DNA of 64,000 nucleotides from Anisodus tanguticus. Taxonomy: Eukaryota; Streptophyta; Magnoliopsida; Solanales; Solanaceae. Positions within the stretch are counted from its first letter, which is position 1. Every line of letters begins with the position of its first letter. The stretch is taken from NCBI GenBank assembly GCA_034509755.1, contig CM067548.1, forward strand, positions 13,344,018-13,408,017, written 5' to 3'. Below the pieces are notes generated by a model, which was given only the letters and a program-made list of their open reading frames with translations, did no database searches and was not told the DNA's origin. The position numbers and the translations under genes are program-made. Shown piece by piece: positions 38,911 through 53,581 of this stretch.

Positions 38911-40245
38911 ATGAAATATCAAATGCTTTGAAGAATTAAATACACATACACAATCCGAGATATCATATAGAAACCATGTGTGATAAGTAAATATATCAAT
39001 AAATTATGGCGACAAGCCCACATATGGCAACAAGCCCAAATAATCAGCAGTCGGAACCAGCACGAGGCTGATTCCCCAAACCCCATCATCACAGTTCAAC
39101 ACCAGTACCCACTCAAACATTCATCACAAATGTTTGATACAGACCCCCAAACAAGCCCAATACTCCTAAATATTTATAACTTCTTCTGCACTTCTATCGA
39201 AGTCTCGAAAAGCTAAACCGTAGCCTACCTTGGTGTCGAACAGGTGCGCGCCTATAATCGGCCCCGGTGATAGCATTGCCCTTCATTGGCGCCTTGTGAT
39301 AATCAAAGGTTATCCACGAATATACTACTCATTAATATAAGTCTTACACAAAATAAGGGCATAACCTTTAACAAAGCAAGACTACAAATATCGACCCGGG
39401 CCCACTTCACCAAGACTCGAACATTAATACCCAAAAACCATTAATACATACTAGATAATCATATCCTTAAGTTAATTGAAAAACTAAACACATTTGAACC
39501 CTCAATTGAACGATAATCAAAAAGCTCCAATTTGAAATCCTAGAAATATTCCCGAATTGAAAATAGGTTTTTATACTTAATTTAGGACTTACAACATGAT
39601 AATCTAACATAATCCACTCCTAATTCATGACATTAGTACAAATTTATCCATAAACCTCCATTAAAATCAATAACGAGTTCTCTTAATCTCCAAATAACTT
39701 ACAATAATTTTTTCCCAACTTACTAACACACTACATCACCATTAATAAACTTAGAAATATAAACTTAAGTTATAAATGAAAGAATCTCTTACCCCAAGGT
39801 TGAAATTGCTCCTAGGGTTTTGAAAATACTCCAAGGTGACGCTAGTCTCGAGGTTTTCCATTTTGGGAAAATGAATTATGACCTAAAGAATATTATAGGA
39901 CACACGATATAGTACTTCCGCCCCAAGCGGAATCGACTCCATTTGGAACCCGTTGAGGCGGTGTCACTTGACACCTCCCCTCTACTACGAAATAATTCGT
40001 CAGATCATGAAGCCCAACTTTTGGTTGTAATAATATCATGTTGCAGACGTGCAACTCCTTTCCCCGCGTATCAATATCATCTCAGTGTTTCCATAATCTC
40101 ATAAGTATTCTTATCCTTCAAGCCCTTAGGCCCACATCATATCCATACCACACTCAAATAAATATCACAGAACAATGAGTTTATGAATGCAAATGACCAT
40201 ATAAGGCAAGATATCATGATACAATGAGATGCAACAAAATAAGAG
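38911..40245. repeat. Satellite unit U30
   Basis: 1,335 bp, haplotype CT. Starts with the U25-type run (TTTGAAG, CCGAGATATC, CATATAG). GTGCGCGCC has an extra CG pair. GTCAGATCATGAAGCCC near 40,000. Confidence 0.95.
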
Positions 40246-41576
40246 ATGAAATATCAAATGCTTTCAAGAATTAAATACACATACACAATCCAAGATATCA
40301 TATCGAAACCATGTGTGATAAGTAAATATATCAATAAATTATGGCGACAAGCCCACATATGGCAACAAGCCCAAATAATCAGCAGTCGGAACCAACACGG
40401 GCTGATTCCCCAAACCCCATCATCAAAGTTCAACACCAGTACCCACTCAAACATTCATCACAAATGTTTGATACAGACCCCCAAACAAGCCCAATACTCC
40501 TAAATATTTATAACTTCTTCTGCACTTCTATCGAAGTCTCGAAAAGCTAAACCGTAGCCTACCTTGGTGTCGAGGTGCGCCTATAATCAGGCCCCAGTGA
40601 TAGCATTGCCCTTCATTGGCGCCTTGTGATAATCAAAGGTTATCCACGAATATACTACTCATTAATATAAGTCTTACACAAAATAAGGGCATAACCTTTA
40701 ACAAAGCAAGACTACAAATATCGACCCCGGGCCCACTTCACCAAGACTCGAACATTAATACCCAAAAACCATTAATACATACTAGATAATCATATCCTTA
40801 AGTTAATTGAAAAACTAAACACATTTGAACCCTCAATTGAACGATAATCAAAAAGCTCCAATTTGAAATCCTAGAAATATTCCCGAATTGAAAATAGGTT
40901 TTTATACTTAATTTAGGACTTACAACATGATAATCTAACATAATCCACTCCTAATTCATGATATTAGTACAAATTGATCCATAAACCTCCATTAAAATCA
41001 ATAACGAGTTCTCTTAATCTCCAAATAACTTACAATAATTTTTCCCAACTTACTAACACACTACATCACCATTAATAAACTTAGAAATATAAACTTAAGT
41101 TATAAATGAAAGAATCTCTTACCCCAAGGTTGAAATTGCTCCTAGGGTTTTGAAAATACTCCAAGGTGACGCTAGTCTCGAGGTTTTCCATTTTGGGAAA
41201 ATGAATTATGACCTAAAGAATATTATAGGACACACGATATAGTACTTCCGCCCCGGCGGAAATCGACTCCATTTGGAACCCGTTGAGGCGGTGTCACTTG
41301 ACACCTCCCCTCTACTACGGAATAATTCGTCGGATCATGGAGCCCAACTTTTGGTTGTAATAATATCATGTTGCGGACGTGCAACTCCTTTCCCCGCGTA
41401 TCAATATCATCTCGGTGTTTCCATAATCTCATAAGTATTCTTATCCTTCAAGCCCTTAGGCCCACATCATATCCATACCACACTCAAATAAATATCACGA
41501 GAACAATGAGTTTATGAATGCAAATGACCATATAAGGCAAGATATCATGATACAATGAGATGCAACAAAATAAGAG
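40246..41576. repeat. Satellite unit U31
   Basis: 1,331 bp, returns to core haplotype TG. GGTGTCGAGGTGCGCC has lost AACA near 40,570. The end is in the altered CAG state (TTGCGGACG, ATCTCGGTG, CACGAGAAC). Confidence 0.95.
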
Positions 41577-42913
41577 ATGAAATATCAAATGCTTTCAAGA
41601 ATTAAATACACATACACAATCCAAGATATCATATCGAAACCATGTGTGATAAGTAAATATATCAATAAATTATGGCGACAAGCCCACATATGGCAACAAG
41701 CCCAAATAATCGGCGGTCGGAACCAAGCACGAGGATGATTCCCCAAACCCCATCATCACGAGTTCAACACAAGTACCCACTCAAACATTCATCACAAATG
41801 TTTGATACGGACCCCCAAACAAGCCCAATACTCCTAAATATTTATAACTTTTCTACACTTCTATCGAAGTCTCGAAAAGCTAAACCGTAGCCTACCTTGG
41901 TGTCGAACGGGTGCGCCTATAATCGAGGCCCCGAGTGATAGCATTGCCCTTCATTGGCGCCTTGTGATAATCAAAGGTTATCCACGAATATACTACTCAT
42001 TAATATAAGTCTTACACAAAATAAGGGCATAACCTTTAACAAAGCAAGACTACAAATATCGACCCGGGCCCACTTCACCAAGACTCGAACATTAATACCC
42101 AAAAACCATTAATACATACTAGATAATCATATCCTTAAGTTAATTGAAAAACTAAACACATTTGAACCCTCAATTGAACGATAATCAAAAAGCTCCAATT
42201 TGAAATCCTAGAAATATTCCCGAATTGAAAATAGGTTTTTATACTTAATTTAGGACTTACAACATGATAATCTAACATAATCCACTCCTAATTCATGATA
42301 TTAGTACAAATTGATCCATAAACCTCCATTAAAATCAATAACGAGTTCTCTTAATCTCCAAATAACTTACAATAATTTTTCCCAACTTACTAACACACTA
42401 CATCACCATTAATAAACTTAGAAATATAAACTTAAGTTATAAATGAAAGAATCTCTTACCCCAAGGTTGAAATTGCTCCTAGGGTTTTGAAAATACTCCA
42501 AGGTGACGCTAGTCTCGAGGTTATCCATTTTGGGAAAATGAATTATGACCTAAAGAATATTATAGGACACACGATATAGTACTTCCGCCCCAGCGGAATC
42601 GACTCATTTGGAACCCGTTGCGAGGCGGTGTCACTTGACACCTCCCCTCTACTACGGAATAATTCGTCGGATCATGGAGCCCAACTTTTGGTTGTAATAA
42701 TATCATGTTGCGGACGTGCAACTCCTTTCCCCGCGTATCAATATCATCTCAGTGTTTCCATAATCTCATAAGTATTCTTATCCTTCAAGCCCCTTAGGCC
42801 CACATCATATCCATACCACACTCAAATAAATATCACAGAACAATGAGTTTATGAATGCAAATGACCATATAAGGCAAGATATCATGATACAATGAGATGC
42901 AACAAAATAAGAG
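41577..42913. repeat. Satellite unit U32
   Basis: 1,337 bp, haplotype TG. Nearly every front CAG/CTG site is altered (CGGCGGTCGG, CACGAGTTC, GATACGG, CTTTTCTACAC, CGGGTGCG, CCCCGAGTG). GAGGTTATCC present. Confidence 0.95.
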
Positions 42914-44256
42914 ATGAAATATCAAATGCTTTCAAGAATTAAATACACATACACAATCCAAGATATCATATCGAAACCATGTGTGATAAGTAAATATATC
43001 AATAAATTATGGCGACAAGCCCACATATGGCAACAAGCCCAAATAATAATCGGCGGTCGGAACCAAAGCACGAGGATGATTCCCCAAACCCCATCATCAC
43101 AGTTCAACACCGAGTACCCACTCAAACATTCATCACAAATGTTTGATACGGACCCCCAAACAAGCCCAATACTCCTAAATATTTATAACTTCTTTCGCAC
43201 TTCTATCGAAGTCTCGAAAAGCTAAACCGTAGCCTACCTTGGTGTCGAACACGGGTGCGCCTATAATCGAGCCCCGGTGATAGCATTGCCCTTCATTGGC
43301 GCCTTGTGATAATCAAAGGTTATCCACGAATATACTACTCATTAATATAAGTCTTACACAAAATAAGGGCATAACCTTTAACAAAGCAAGACTACAAATA
43401 TCGACCCCGGGCCCACTTCACCAAGACTCGAACATTAATACCCAAAAACCATTAATACATACTAGATAATCATATCCTTAAGTTAATTGAAAAACTAAAC
43501 ACATTTGAACCCTCAATTGAACGATAATCAAAAAGCTCCAATTTGAAATCCTAGAAATATTCCCGAATTGAAAATAGGTTTTTATACTTAATTTAGGACT
43601 TACAACATGATAATCTAACATAATCCACTCCTAATTCATGACATTAGTACAAATTTATCCATAAACCTCCATTAAAATCAATAACTGAGTTCTCTTAATC
43701 TCCAAATAACTTACAATAATTTTTTCCCAACTTACTAACACACTACATCACCATTAATAAACTTAGAAATATAAACTTAAGTTATAAATGAAAGAATCTC
43801 TTACCCCAAGGTTGAAATTGCTCCTAGGGTTTTGAAAATACTCCAAGGTGACGCTAGTCTCGAGGTTTTCCATTTTGGGAAAATGAATTATGACCTAAAG
43901 AATATTATAGGACACACGATATAGTACTTCCGCCCAGCGGAATCGACTCATTTGGAACCCGGCGAGGCGGTGTCACTTGACACCTCCCCTCTACTACGGA
44001 ATAATTCGTCGGATCATGGAGCCCAACTTTTGGTTGTAATAATATCATGTTGCGGACGTGCAACTCCTTTCCCCGCGTATCAATATCATCTCGGTGTTTC
44101 CATAATCTCATAAGTATTCTTATCCTTCAAGCCCCTTAGGCCCACATCATATCCATACCACACTCAAATAAATATCACGAGAACAATGAGTTTATGAATG
44201 CAAATGACCATATAAGGCAAGATATCATGATACAATGAGATGCAACAAAATAAGAG
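42914..44256. repeat. Satellite unit U33
   Basis: 1,343 bp, haplotype CT. AATAATAATCGGCGGTCGG near 43,042, GAACACGGGTGCGCC and AACTGAGTTC. Altered CAG state from front to end. Confidence 0.95.
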
Positions 44257-45591
44257 ATGAAATATCAAATGCTTTCAAGAATTAAATACACACACACAAT
44301 CCAAGATATCATATCGAAACCATGTGTGATAAGTAAATATATCAATAAATTATGGCGACAAGCCCACATATGGCAACAAGCCCAAATAATCGGCGGTCGG
44401 AACAAGCACGAGGATGATTCCCCAAACCCCATCATCACGGTTCAACACCAAGTACCCACTCAAACATTCATCACAAATGTTTGATACGGACCCCCAAACA
44501 AGCCCAATACTCCTAAATATTTATAACTTTTTCGCACTTCTATCGAAGTCTCGAAAAGCTAAACCGTAGCCTACCTTGGTGTCGAACGGGTGCGCCTATA
44601 ATCGAGCCCCAGTGATAGCATTGCCCTTCATTGGCGCCTTGTGATAATCAAAGGTTATCCACGAATATACTACTCATTAATATAAGTCTTACACAAAATA
44701 AGGGCATAACCTTTAACAAAGCAAGACTACAAATATCGACCCGGGCCCACTTCACCAAGACTCGAACATTAATACCCAAAAACCATTAATACATACTAGA
44801 TAATCATATCCTTAAGTTAATTGAAAAACTAAACACATTTGAACCCTCAATTGAACGATAATCAAAAAGCTCCAATTTGAAATCCTAGAAATATTCCCGA
44901 ATTGAAAATAGGTTTTTATACTTAATTTAGGACTTACAACATGATAATCTAACATAATCCACTCCTAATTCATGATATTAGTACAAATTGATCCATAAAC
45001 CTCCATTAAAATCAATAACGAGTTCTCTTAATCTCCAAATAACTTACAATAATTTTTTCCCAACTTACTAACACACTACATCACCATTAATAAACTTAGA
45101 AATATAAACTTAAGTTATAAATGAAAGAATCTCTTACCCCAAGGTTGAAATTGCTCCTAGGGTTTTGAAAATACTCCAAGGTGACGCTAGTCTCGAGGTT
45201 TTCCATTTTGGGAAAATGAATTATGACCTAAAGAATATTATAGGACACACGACGATATAGTACTTCCGCCCCGAGCGGAATCGACTCCATTTGGAACCCG
45301 CGAGGCGGTGTCACTTGACACCTCCCCTCTACTACGGAATAATTCGTCGGATCATGGAGCCCAACTTTTTTGTAATAATATCATGTTGCGGACGTGCAAC
45401 TCCTTTCCCCGCGTATCAATATCATCTCGGTGTTTCCATAATCTCATAAGTATTCTTATCCTTCAAGCCCTTAGGCCCACATCATATCCATACCACACTC
45501 AAATAAATATCACGAGAACAATGAGTTTATGAATGCAAATGACCATATAAGGCAAGATATCATGATACAATGAGATGCAACAAAATAAGAG
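44257..45591. repeat. Satellite unit U34
   Basis: 1,335 bp, haplotype TG. ACACACACAC after the anchor but with CAATAAATT. ACACGACGATATAG duplicates CGA near 45,250. AACTTTTTTGTAATAAT has lost the GGCTG segment near 45,365. Confidence 0.95.
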
Positions 45592-46918
45592 ATGAAATAT
45601 CAAATGCTTTCAAGAATTAAATACACATACACAATCCAAGATATCATATCGAAACCATGTGTGATAAGTAAATATATCAATAAATTATGGCGACAAGCCC
45701 ACATATGGCAACAAGCCCAAATAATCGGCGATCGGAACAAGCACGAGGATGATTCCCCAAACCCCATCATCACGGTTCAACACAAGTACCCACTCAAACA
45801 TTCATCACAAATGTTTGATACGGACCCCCAAACAAGCCCAATACTCCTAAATATTTATAACTTCTGCACTTCTATCGAAGTCTCGAAAAGCTAAACCGTA
45901 GCCTACCTTGGTGTCGAACGGGTGCGCCTATAATCGGCCCCGGTGATAGCATTGCCCTTCATTGGCGCCTTGTGATAATCAAAGGTTATCCACGAATATA
46001 CTACTCATTAATATAAGTCTTACACAAAATAAGGGCATAACCTTTAACAAAGCAAGACTACAAATATCGACCCGGGCCCACTTCACCAAGACTCGAACAT
46101 TAATACCCAAAAACCATTAATACATACTAGATAATCATATCCTTAAGTTAATTGAAAAACTAAACACATTTGAACCCTCAATTGAACGATAATCAAAAAG
46201 CTCCAATTTGAAATCCTAGAAATATTCCCGAATTGAAAATAGGTTTTTATACTTAATTTAGGACTTACAACATGATAATCTAACATAATCCACTCCTAAT
46301 TCATGATATTAGTACAAATTTATCCATAAACCTCCATTAAAATCAATAACGAGTTCTCTTAATCTCCAAATAACTTACAATAATTTTTCCCAACTTACTA
46401 ACACACTACATCACCATTAATAAACTTAGAAATATAAACTTAAGTTATAAATGAAAGAATCTCTTACCCCAAGGTTGAAATTGCTCCTAGGGTTTTGAAA
46501 ATACTCCAAGGTGACGCTAGTCTCGAGGTTTTCCATTTTGGGAAAATGAATTATGACCTAAAGAATATTATAGGACACACGATATAGTACTTCCGCCCCA
46601 GCGGAATCGACTCATTGGAACCCGTTGAGGCGGTGTCACTTGACACCTCCCCTCTACTACGGAATAATTCGTCGGATCATGGAGCCCAACTTTTGGTTGT
46701 AATAATATCATGTTGCGGACGTGCAACTCCTTTCCCCGCGTATCAATATCATCTCTCGTGTTTCCATAATCTCATTAGTATTCTTATCCTTCAAGCCCTT
46801 AGGCCCACATCATATCCATACCACACTAAAATAAATATCACAGAACAATGAGTTTATGAATGCAAATGACCATATAAGGCAAGATATCATGATACAATGA
46901 GATGCAACAAAATAAGAG
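45592..46918. repeat. Satellite unit U35
   Basis: 1,327 bp, one of the two shortest, haplotype TT. ATCTCTCGTGTTTCC near 46,752; end carries CTCATTAG and CACTAAAATAAAT as in U29. Confidence 0.95.
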
Positions 46919-48250
46919 ATGAAATATCAAATGCTTTGAAGAATTAAATACACATACACAATCCAAGATATCATATCGAAACCATGTGTGATAAGTAAAT
47001 ATATCAATAAATTATGGCGACAAGCCCACATATGGCAACAAGCCCAAATAATCAGCAGTCGGAACCAGCACGAGGCTGATTCCCCAAACCCCATCATCAC
47101 AGTTCAACACCAGTACCCACTCAAACATTCATCACAAATGTTTGATACAGACCCCCAAACAAGCCCAATACTCCTAAATATTTATAACTTCTTCTGCACT
47201 TCTATCGAAGTCTCGAAAAGCTAAACCGTAGCCTACCTTGGTGTCGAACGGGTGCCTATAATCGAGGCCCCAGTGATAGCATTGCCCTTCATTGGCGCCT
47301 TGTGATAATCAAAGGTTATCCACGAATATACTACTCATTAATATAAGTCTTACACAAAATAAGGGCATAACCTTTAACAAAGCAAGACTACAAATATCGA
47401 CCCCGGGCCCACTTCACCAAGACTCGAACATTAATACCCAAAAACCATTAATACATACTAGATAATCATATCCTTAAGTTAATTGAAAAACTAAACACAT
47501 TTGAACCCTCAATTGAACGATAATCAAAAAGCTCCAATTTGAAATCCTAGAAATATTCCCGAATTGAAAATAGGTTTTTATACTTAATTTAGGACTTACA
47601 ACATGATAATCTAACATAATCCACTCCTAATTCATGACATTAGTACAAATTTATCCATAAACCTCCATTAAAATCAATAACGAGTTCTCTTAATCTCCAA
47701 ATAACTTACAATAATTTTTTCCCAACTTACTAACACACTACATCACCATTAATAAACTTAGAAATATAAACTTAAGTTATAAATGAAAGAATCTCTTACC
47801 CCAAGGTTGAAATTGCTCCTAGGGTTTTGAAAATACTCCAAGGTGACGCTAGTCTCGAGGTTTTCCATTTTGGGAAAATGAATTATGACCTAAAGAATAT
47901 TATAGGACACCTGATACAGTACTTCCGCCCCAGCGGAATCGACTCCTTTGGAACCCGCTGAGGCGGTGTCACTTGACACCTCCCCTCTACTACGGAATAA
48001 TTCGTCGGATCATGGAGCTCAACTTTTGGCTGTAATAATATCATGTTGCAGACGTGCAACTCCTTTCCCAGCGTATCAATATCATCTCAGTGTTTCCATA
48101 ATCTCATAAGTATTCTTATCCTTCAAGCCCTTAGGCCCACATCATATCCATACCACACTCAAATAAATATCATAGAACAATGAGTTTATGAACGCAAATG
48201 ACCATATAAGGCAAGATATCATGATACAATGAGATGCAACAAAATAAGAG
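46919..48250. repeat. Satellite unit U36
   Basis: 1,332 bp, haplotype CT. TTTGAAG near its start gives the same early TGA as U25 and U30. GGGTGCCTATAATC lacks CG near 47,253. Its last 80 bp already show GAACGCAAATG and CCCAGCGTATC of the right subfamily. Confidence 0.95.
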
Positions 48251-49580
48251 ATGAAATATCAAATTCTTTCACGAATTAAATACACATACACAATCCAAGA
48301 TATCATATCGAAACCATGTGTGATAAGTAAATATATCAATAAATTATGGCGACAAGCCCACATATGTCAACAAGCCCAAATAATCGGCGGTCGGAACCAA
48401 GCACGAGGCTGATTCCCCAAACCCCATCATCACGAGTTCAACACAAGTACCCACTCAAACATTCATCACAAATGTTTGATACGGACCCCCAAACAAGCCC
48501 AATACTCCTAAATATTTATAACTTCTTCGCACTTCTATCGAAGTCTCGAAAAGCTAAACCGTAGCCTACCTTGGTGTCGAACGGGTGCGCCTATAATCGG
48601 GCCCCAGTGATAGCATTGCCCTTCATTGGCGCCTTGTGATAATCAAAGGTTATCCACGAATATACTACTCATTAATATTAGTCTTACACAAAATAAGGGC
48701 ATAACCTTTAACAAAGCAAGACTGCAAATATCGACCCCGGGCCCACTTCACAAGACTCGAACATTAATACCCAAAAACCATTAATACATACTAGATAATC
48801 ATATCCTTAAGTTAATTGAAAAACTAAACACATTTGAACCCTCAATTGAACGATAATCAAAAAGCTCCAATTTGAAATCCTAGAAATATTCCCGAATTGA
48901 AAATAGGTTTTTATACTTAATTTAGGACTTACAACATGATAATCTAACATAATCCACTCCTAATTCATGACATTAGTACAAATTTATCCATAAACCTCCA
49001 TTAAAATCAATAACGAGTTCTCTTAATCTCCAAATAACTTACAATAATTTTTCCCAACTTACTAACACACTACATCACCATTAATAAACTTAGAAATATA
49101 AACTTAAGTTATAAATGAAAGAATCTCTTACCCCAAGGTTGAAATTGCTCCTAGGGTTTTGAAAATACTCCAAGGTGACGCTAGTCTCGAGGTTTTCCAT
49201 TTTGGGAAAATGAATTATGACCTAAAGAATATTATAGGACACACGATATTACTTCCGCCCCCAGCGGAATCGACTCATTTGGAACCCGTTGAGGCGGTGT
49301 CACTTGACACCCCCCTCTACTACGGAATAATTCGTCGGATCATGGAGCCCAACTTTTGGCTGTAATAATATCATGTTGCAGACGTGCAACTCCTTTCCCA
49401 GCGTATCAATATCATCTCAGTGTTTCCATAATCTCATAAGTATTCTTATCCTTCAAGCCCTTAGGCCCACATCATATCCATACCACACTCAAATAAATAT
49501 CATAGAACAATGAGTTTATGAACGCAAATGACCATATAAGGCAAGATATCATGATACAATGAGATGCAACAAAATAAGAG
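48251..49580. repeat. Satellite unit U37
   Basis: 1,330 bp, haplotype CT. AATTCTTTCACGAATT and CATATGTCAAC are shared with U38 (and in part with U41). First unit with AATATTAGTC and GACTGCAAATATC. ACTTCACAAGAC lacks one C. Palindrome followed by CCCCCC near 49,309. Confidence 0.95.
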
Positions 49581-50912
49581 ATGAAATATCAAATTCTTTC
49601 ACGAATTAAATACACATACACAATCCAAGATATCATATCGAAACCATGTGTGATAAGTAAATATATCAATAAATTATGGCGACAAGCCCACATATGTCAA
49701 CAAGCCCAAATAATCAGCAGTCGGAACAAGCACGAGGCTAATTCCCCAAACCCCATCATCACAGTTCAACACCAGTACCCACTCAAACATTCATCACAAA
49801 TGTTTGATACAGACCCCCAAACAAGCCCAATACTCCTAAATATTTATAACTTCTTCGCACTTCTATCGAAGTCTCGAAAAGCTAAACCGTAGCCTACCTT
49901 GTGTGTCGAACAGGTGCGCCTATAATCAGGCCCCAGTGATAGCATTGCCCTTCATTGGCGCTTTGTGATAATCAAATGTTATCCACGAATATACTACTCA
50001 TTAATATTAGTCTTACACAAAATAAGGGCATAACCTTTAACAAAGCAAGACTGCAAATATCGACCCGGGCCCACTTCACCAAGACTCGAACATTAATACC
50101 CAAAAACCATTAATACATACTAGATAATCATATCCTTAAGTTAATTGAAAAACTAAACACATTTGAACCCTCAATTGAACGATAATCAAAAAGCTCCAAT
50201 TTGAAATCCTAGAAATATTCCCGAATTGAAAATAGGTTTTTATACTTAATTTAGGACTTACAACATGATAATCTAACATAATCCACTCCTAATTCATGAT
50301 ATTAGTACAAATTTATCCATAAACCTCCATTAAAATCAATAACGAGTTCTCTTAATCTCCAAATAACTTACAATATTTTTTCCCAACTTACTAACACACT
50401 ACATCACCATTAATAAACTTAGAAATATAAACTTAAGTTATAAATGAAAGAATCTCTTACCCCAAGGTTGAAATTGCTCCTAGGGTTTTGAAAATACTCC
50501 AAGGTGACGCTAGTCTCGAGGTTTTCCATTTTGGGAAAAAGAATTATGACCTAAAGAATATTATAGGACACCTGATATAGTACTTCCGCCCCAGCGGAAT
50601 CGACTCCATTTGGAACCCGGCGAGGCGGTGTCACTTGACACCTCCCCTCTACTACGGAATAATTCGTCGGATCATGGAGCCCAACTTTTGGCTGTAATAA
50701 TATCATGTTGCAGACGTGCAACTCCTTTCCCCGCGTATCAATATCATCTCAGTGTTTCCATAATCTCATAAGTATTCTTATCCTTCAAGCCCTTAGGCCC
50801 ACATCATATCCATACCACACTCAAATAAATATCACAGAACAATGTGTTTATGAACGCAAATGACCATATAAGGCAAGATATCATGATACAATGAGATGCA
50901 ACAAAATAAGAG
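49581..50912. repeat. Satellite unit U38
   Basis: 1,332 bp, haplotype TT. Start almost identical to U37. GAGGCTAATTCC, CTTGTGTGTCG, GGCGCTTTGTG and ATCAAATGTTATCC are private. End has the first AATGTGTTTATG. Confidence 0.95.
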
Positions 50913-52250
50913 ATGAAATATCAAATGCTTTCAAGAATTAAATACACATACACAATCCAAGATATCATATCGAAACCATGTGTGATAAGTAAATATATCA
51001 ATAAATTATGGCGACAAGCCCACATATGGCAACAAGCCCAAATAAACAGCAGTCGGAACCAGCACGAGGCTGATTCCCCAAACCCCATCATCACAGTTCA
51101 ACACCAGTACACACTCAAACATTCATCACAAATGTTTGATACAGACCCCCAAACAAGCCCAATACTCCTAAATATTTATAACTTCTTCTGCACTTCTATC
51201 GAAGTCTCGAAAAGCTAAACCGTAGCCTACCTTGGTGTCGCGCAGGTGCGCCTATAATCGAGGCCCCGGTGATAGCATTGCCCTTCATTGGCGCCTTGTG
51301 ATAATCAAAGGTTATCCACGAATATACTACTCATTAATATTAGTCTTACACAAAATAAGGGCATAACCTTTAACAAAGCAAGACTACAAATATCGACCCG
51401 GGCCCACTTCACCAAGACTCGAACATTAATACCCAAAAACCATTAATACATACTAGATAATCATATCCTTAAGTTAATTGAAAAACTAAACACATTTGAA
51501 CCCTCAATTGAACGATAATCAAAAAGCTCCAATTTGAAATCCTAGAAATATTCCCGAATTGAAAATAGGTTTTTATACTTAATTTAGGACTTACAACATG
51601 ATAATCTAACATAATCCACTCCTAATTCATGACATTAGTACAAATTTATCCATAAACCTCCATTAAAATCAATAACGAGTTCTCTTAATCTCCAAATAAC
51701 TTACAATAATTTTTTCCCAACTTACTAACACACTACATCACCATTAATAAACTTAGAAATATAAACTTAAGTTATAAATGAAAGAATCTCTTACCCCAAG
51801 GTTGAAATTGCTCCTAGGGTTTTGAAAATACTCCAAGGTGACGCTAGTCTCGAGGTTATCCATTTTGGGAAAATGAATTATGACCTAAAGAATATTATAG
51901 GACACACGATAGTAGTACTTCCGCCCCAAGCGAGAATCGACTCATTTGGAACCCGCTGAGGCGGTGTCACTTGACACCTCCCCTCTACTACGGAATAATT
52001 CGTCGGATCATGGAGCCCAACTTTTGGTTGTGTAATAATATCATGTTGCAGACGTGCAACTCCTTTCCCCGCGTATCAATATCATCTCAGTGTTTCCATA
52101 ATCTCATAAGTATTCTTATCCTTCAAGCCCTTAGGCCCACATCATATCCATACCACACTCAAATAAATATCACAGAACAATGTGTTTATGAACGCAAATG
52201 ACCATATAAGGCAAGATATCATGATACAATGAGATGCAACAAAATAAGAG
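50913..52250. repeat. Satellite unit U39
   Basis: 1,338 bp, haplotype CT. First with TACACACTC. CCCAAATAAACAGCAG, GTGTCGCGCAGG and TTGGTTGTGTAATAAT are private. Keeps GACTACAAATATC unlike its neighbours. Confidence 0.95.
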
Positions 52251-53581
52251 ATGAAATATCAAATGCTTTCAAGAATTAAATACACATACACAATCCAAGA
52301 TATCATATCGAAACCATGTGTGATAAGTAAATATATCAATAAATTATGGCGACAAGCCCACATATGGCAACAAGCCCAAATAATCAGCAGTCGGAACAAG
52401 CACGAGGCTGATTCCCCAAACCCCATCATCACAGTTCAACACCAGTACACACTCAAACATTCATCACAAATGTTTGATACAGACCCCCAAACAAGCCCAA
52501 TACTCCTAAATATTTATAACTTCTTTCGCACTTCTATCGAAGTCTCGAAAAGCTAAACCGTAGCCTACCTTGGTGTCGAACAGGTGCGCCTATAATCAGG
52601 CCCCAGTGATAGCATTGCCCTTCATTGGCGCCTTGTGATAATCAAAGGTTATCCACGAATATACTACTCATTAATATTAGTCTTACACAAAATAAGGGCA
52701 TAACCTTTAACAAAGCAAGACGCAAATATCGACCCCGGGCCCACTCACCAAGACTCGAACATTAATACCCAAAAACCATTAATACATACTAGATAATCAT
52801 ATCCTTAAGTTAATTGAAAAACTAAACACATTTGAACCCTCAATTGAACGATAATCAAAAAGCTCCAATTTGAAATCCTAGAAATATTCCCGAATTGAAA
52901 ATAGGTTTTTATACTTAATTTAGGACTTACAACATGATAATCTAACATAATCCACTCCTAATTCATGATATTAGTACAAATTTATCCATAAACCTCCATT
53001 AAAATCAATAACAGAGTTCTCTAAATCTCCAAATAACTTACAATAATTTTTCCCAACTTACTAACACACTACATCACCATTAATAAACTTAGAAATATAA
53101 ACTTAAGTTATAAATGAAAGAATCTCTTACCCCAAGGTTGAAATTGCTCCTAGGGTTTTGAAAATACTCCAAGGTGACGCTAGTCTCGAGGTTATCCATT
53201 TTGGGAAAATGAATTATGACCTAAAGAATATTATAGGACACCTGATACAGTACTTCCGCACCAGCAGAATCGACTCCGTTGGAACCCGCTGAGGCGGTGT
53301 CACTTGACACCTCCCCTCTACTACGGAATAATTCGTCGGATCATGGAGCCCAACTTTTGGCTGTAATAATATCATGTTGCAGACGTGCAACTCCTTTCCC
53401 AGCGTATCAATATCATCTCAGTGTTTCCATAATCTCATAAGTATTCTTATCCTTCAAGCCCTTAGGCCCACATCATATCCATACCACACTCAAATAAATA
53501 TCATAGAACAATGTGTTTATGAACGCAAATGACCATATAAGGCAAGATATCATGATACAATGAGATGCAACAAAATAAGAG
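52251..53581. repeat. Satellite unit U40
   Basis: 1,331 bp, haplotype TT. AAGACGCAAATATC and CTCTAAATCTCC, both shared with U41. CCCACTCACCAAG lacks one T. Hairpin left arm altered (CACCAGCAGAATC). Confidence 0.95.
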
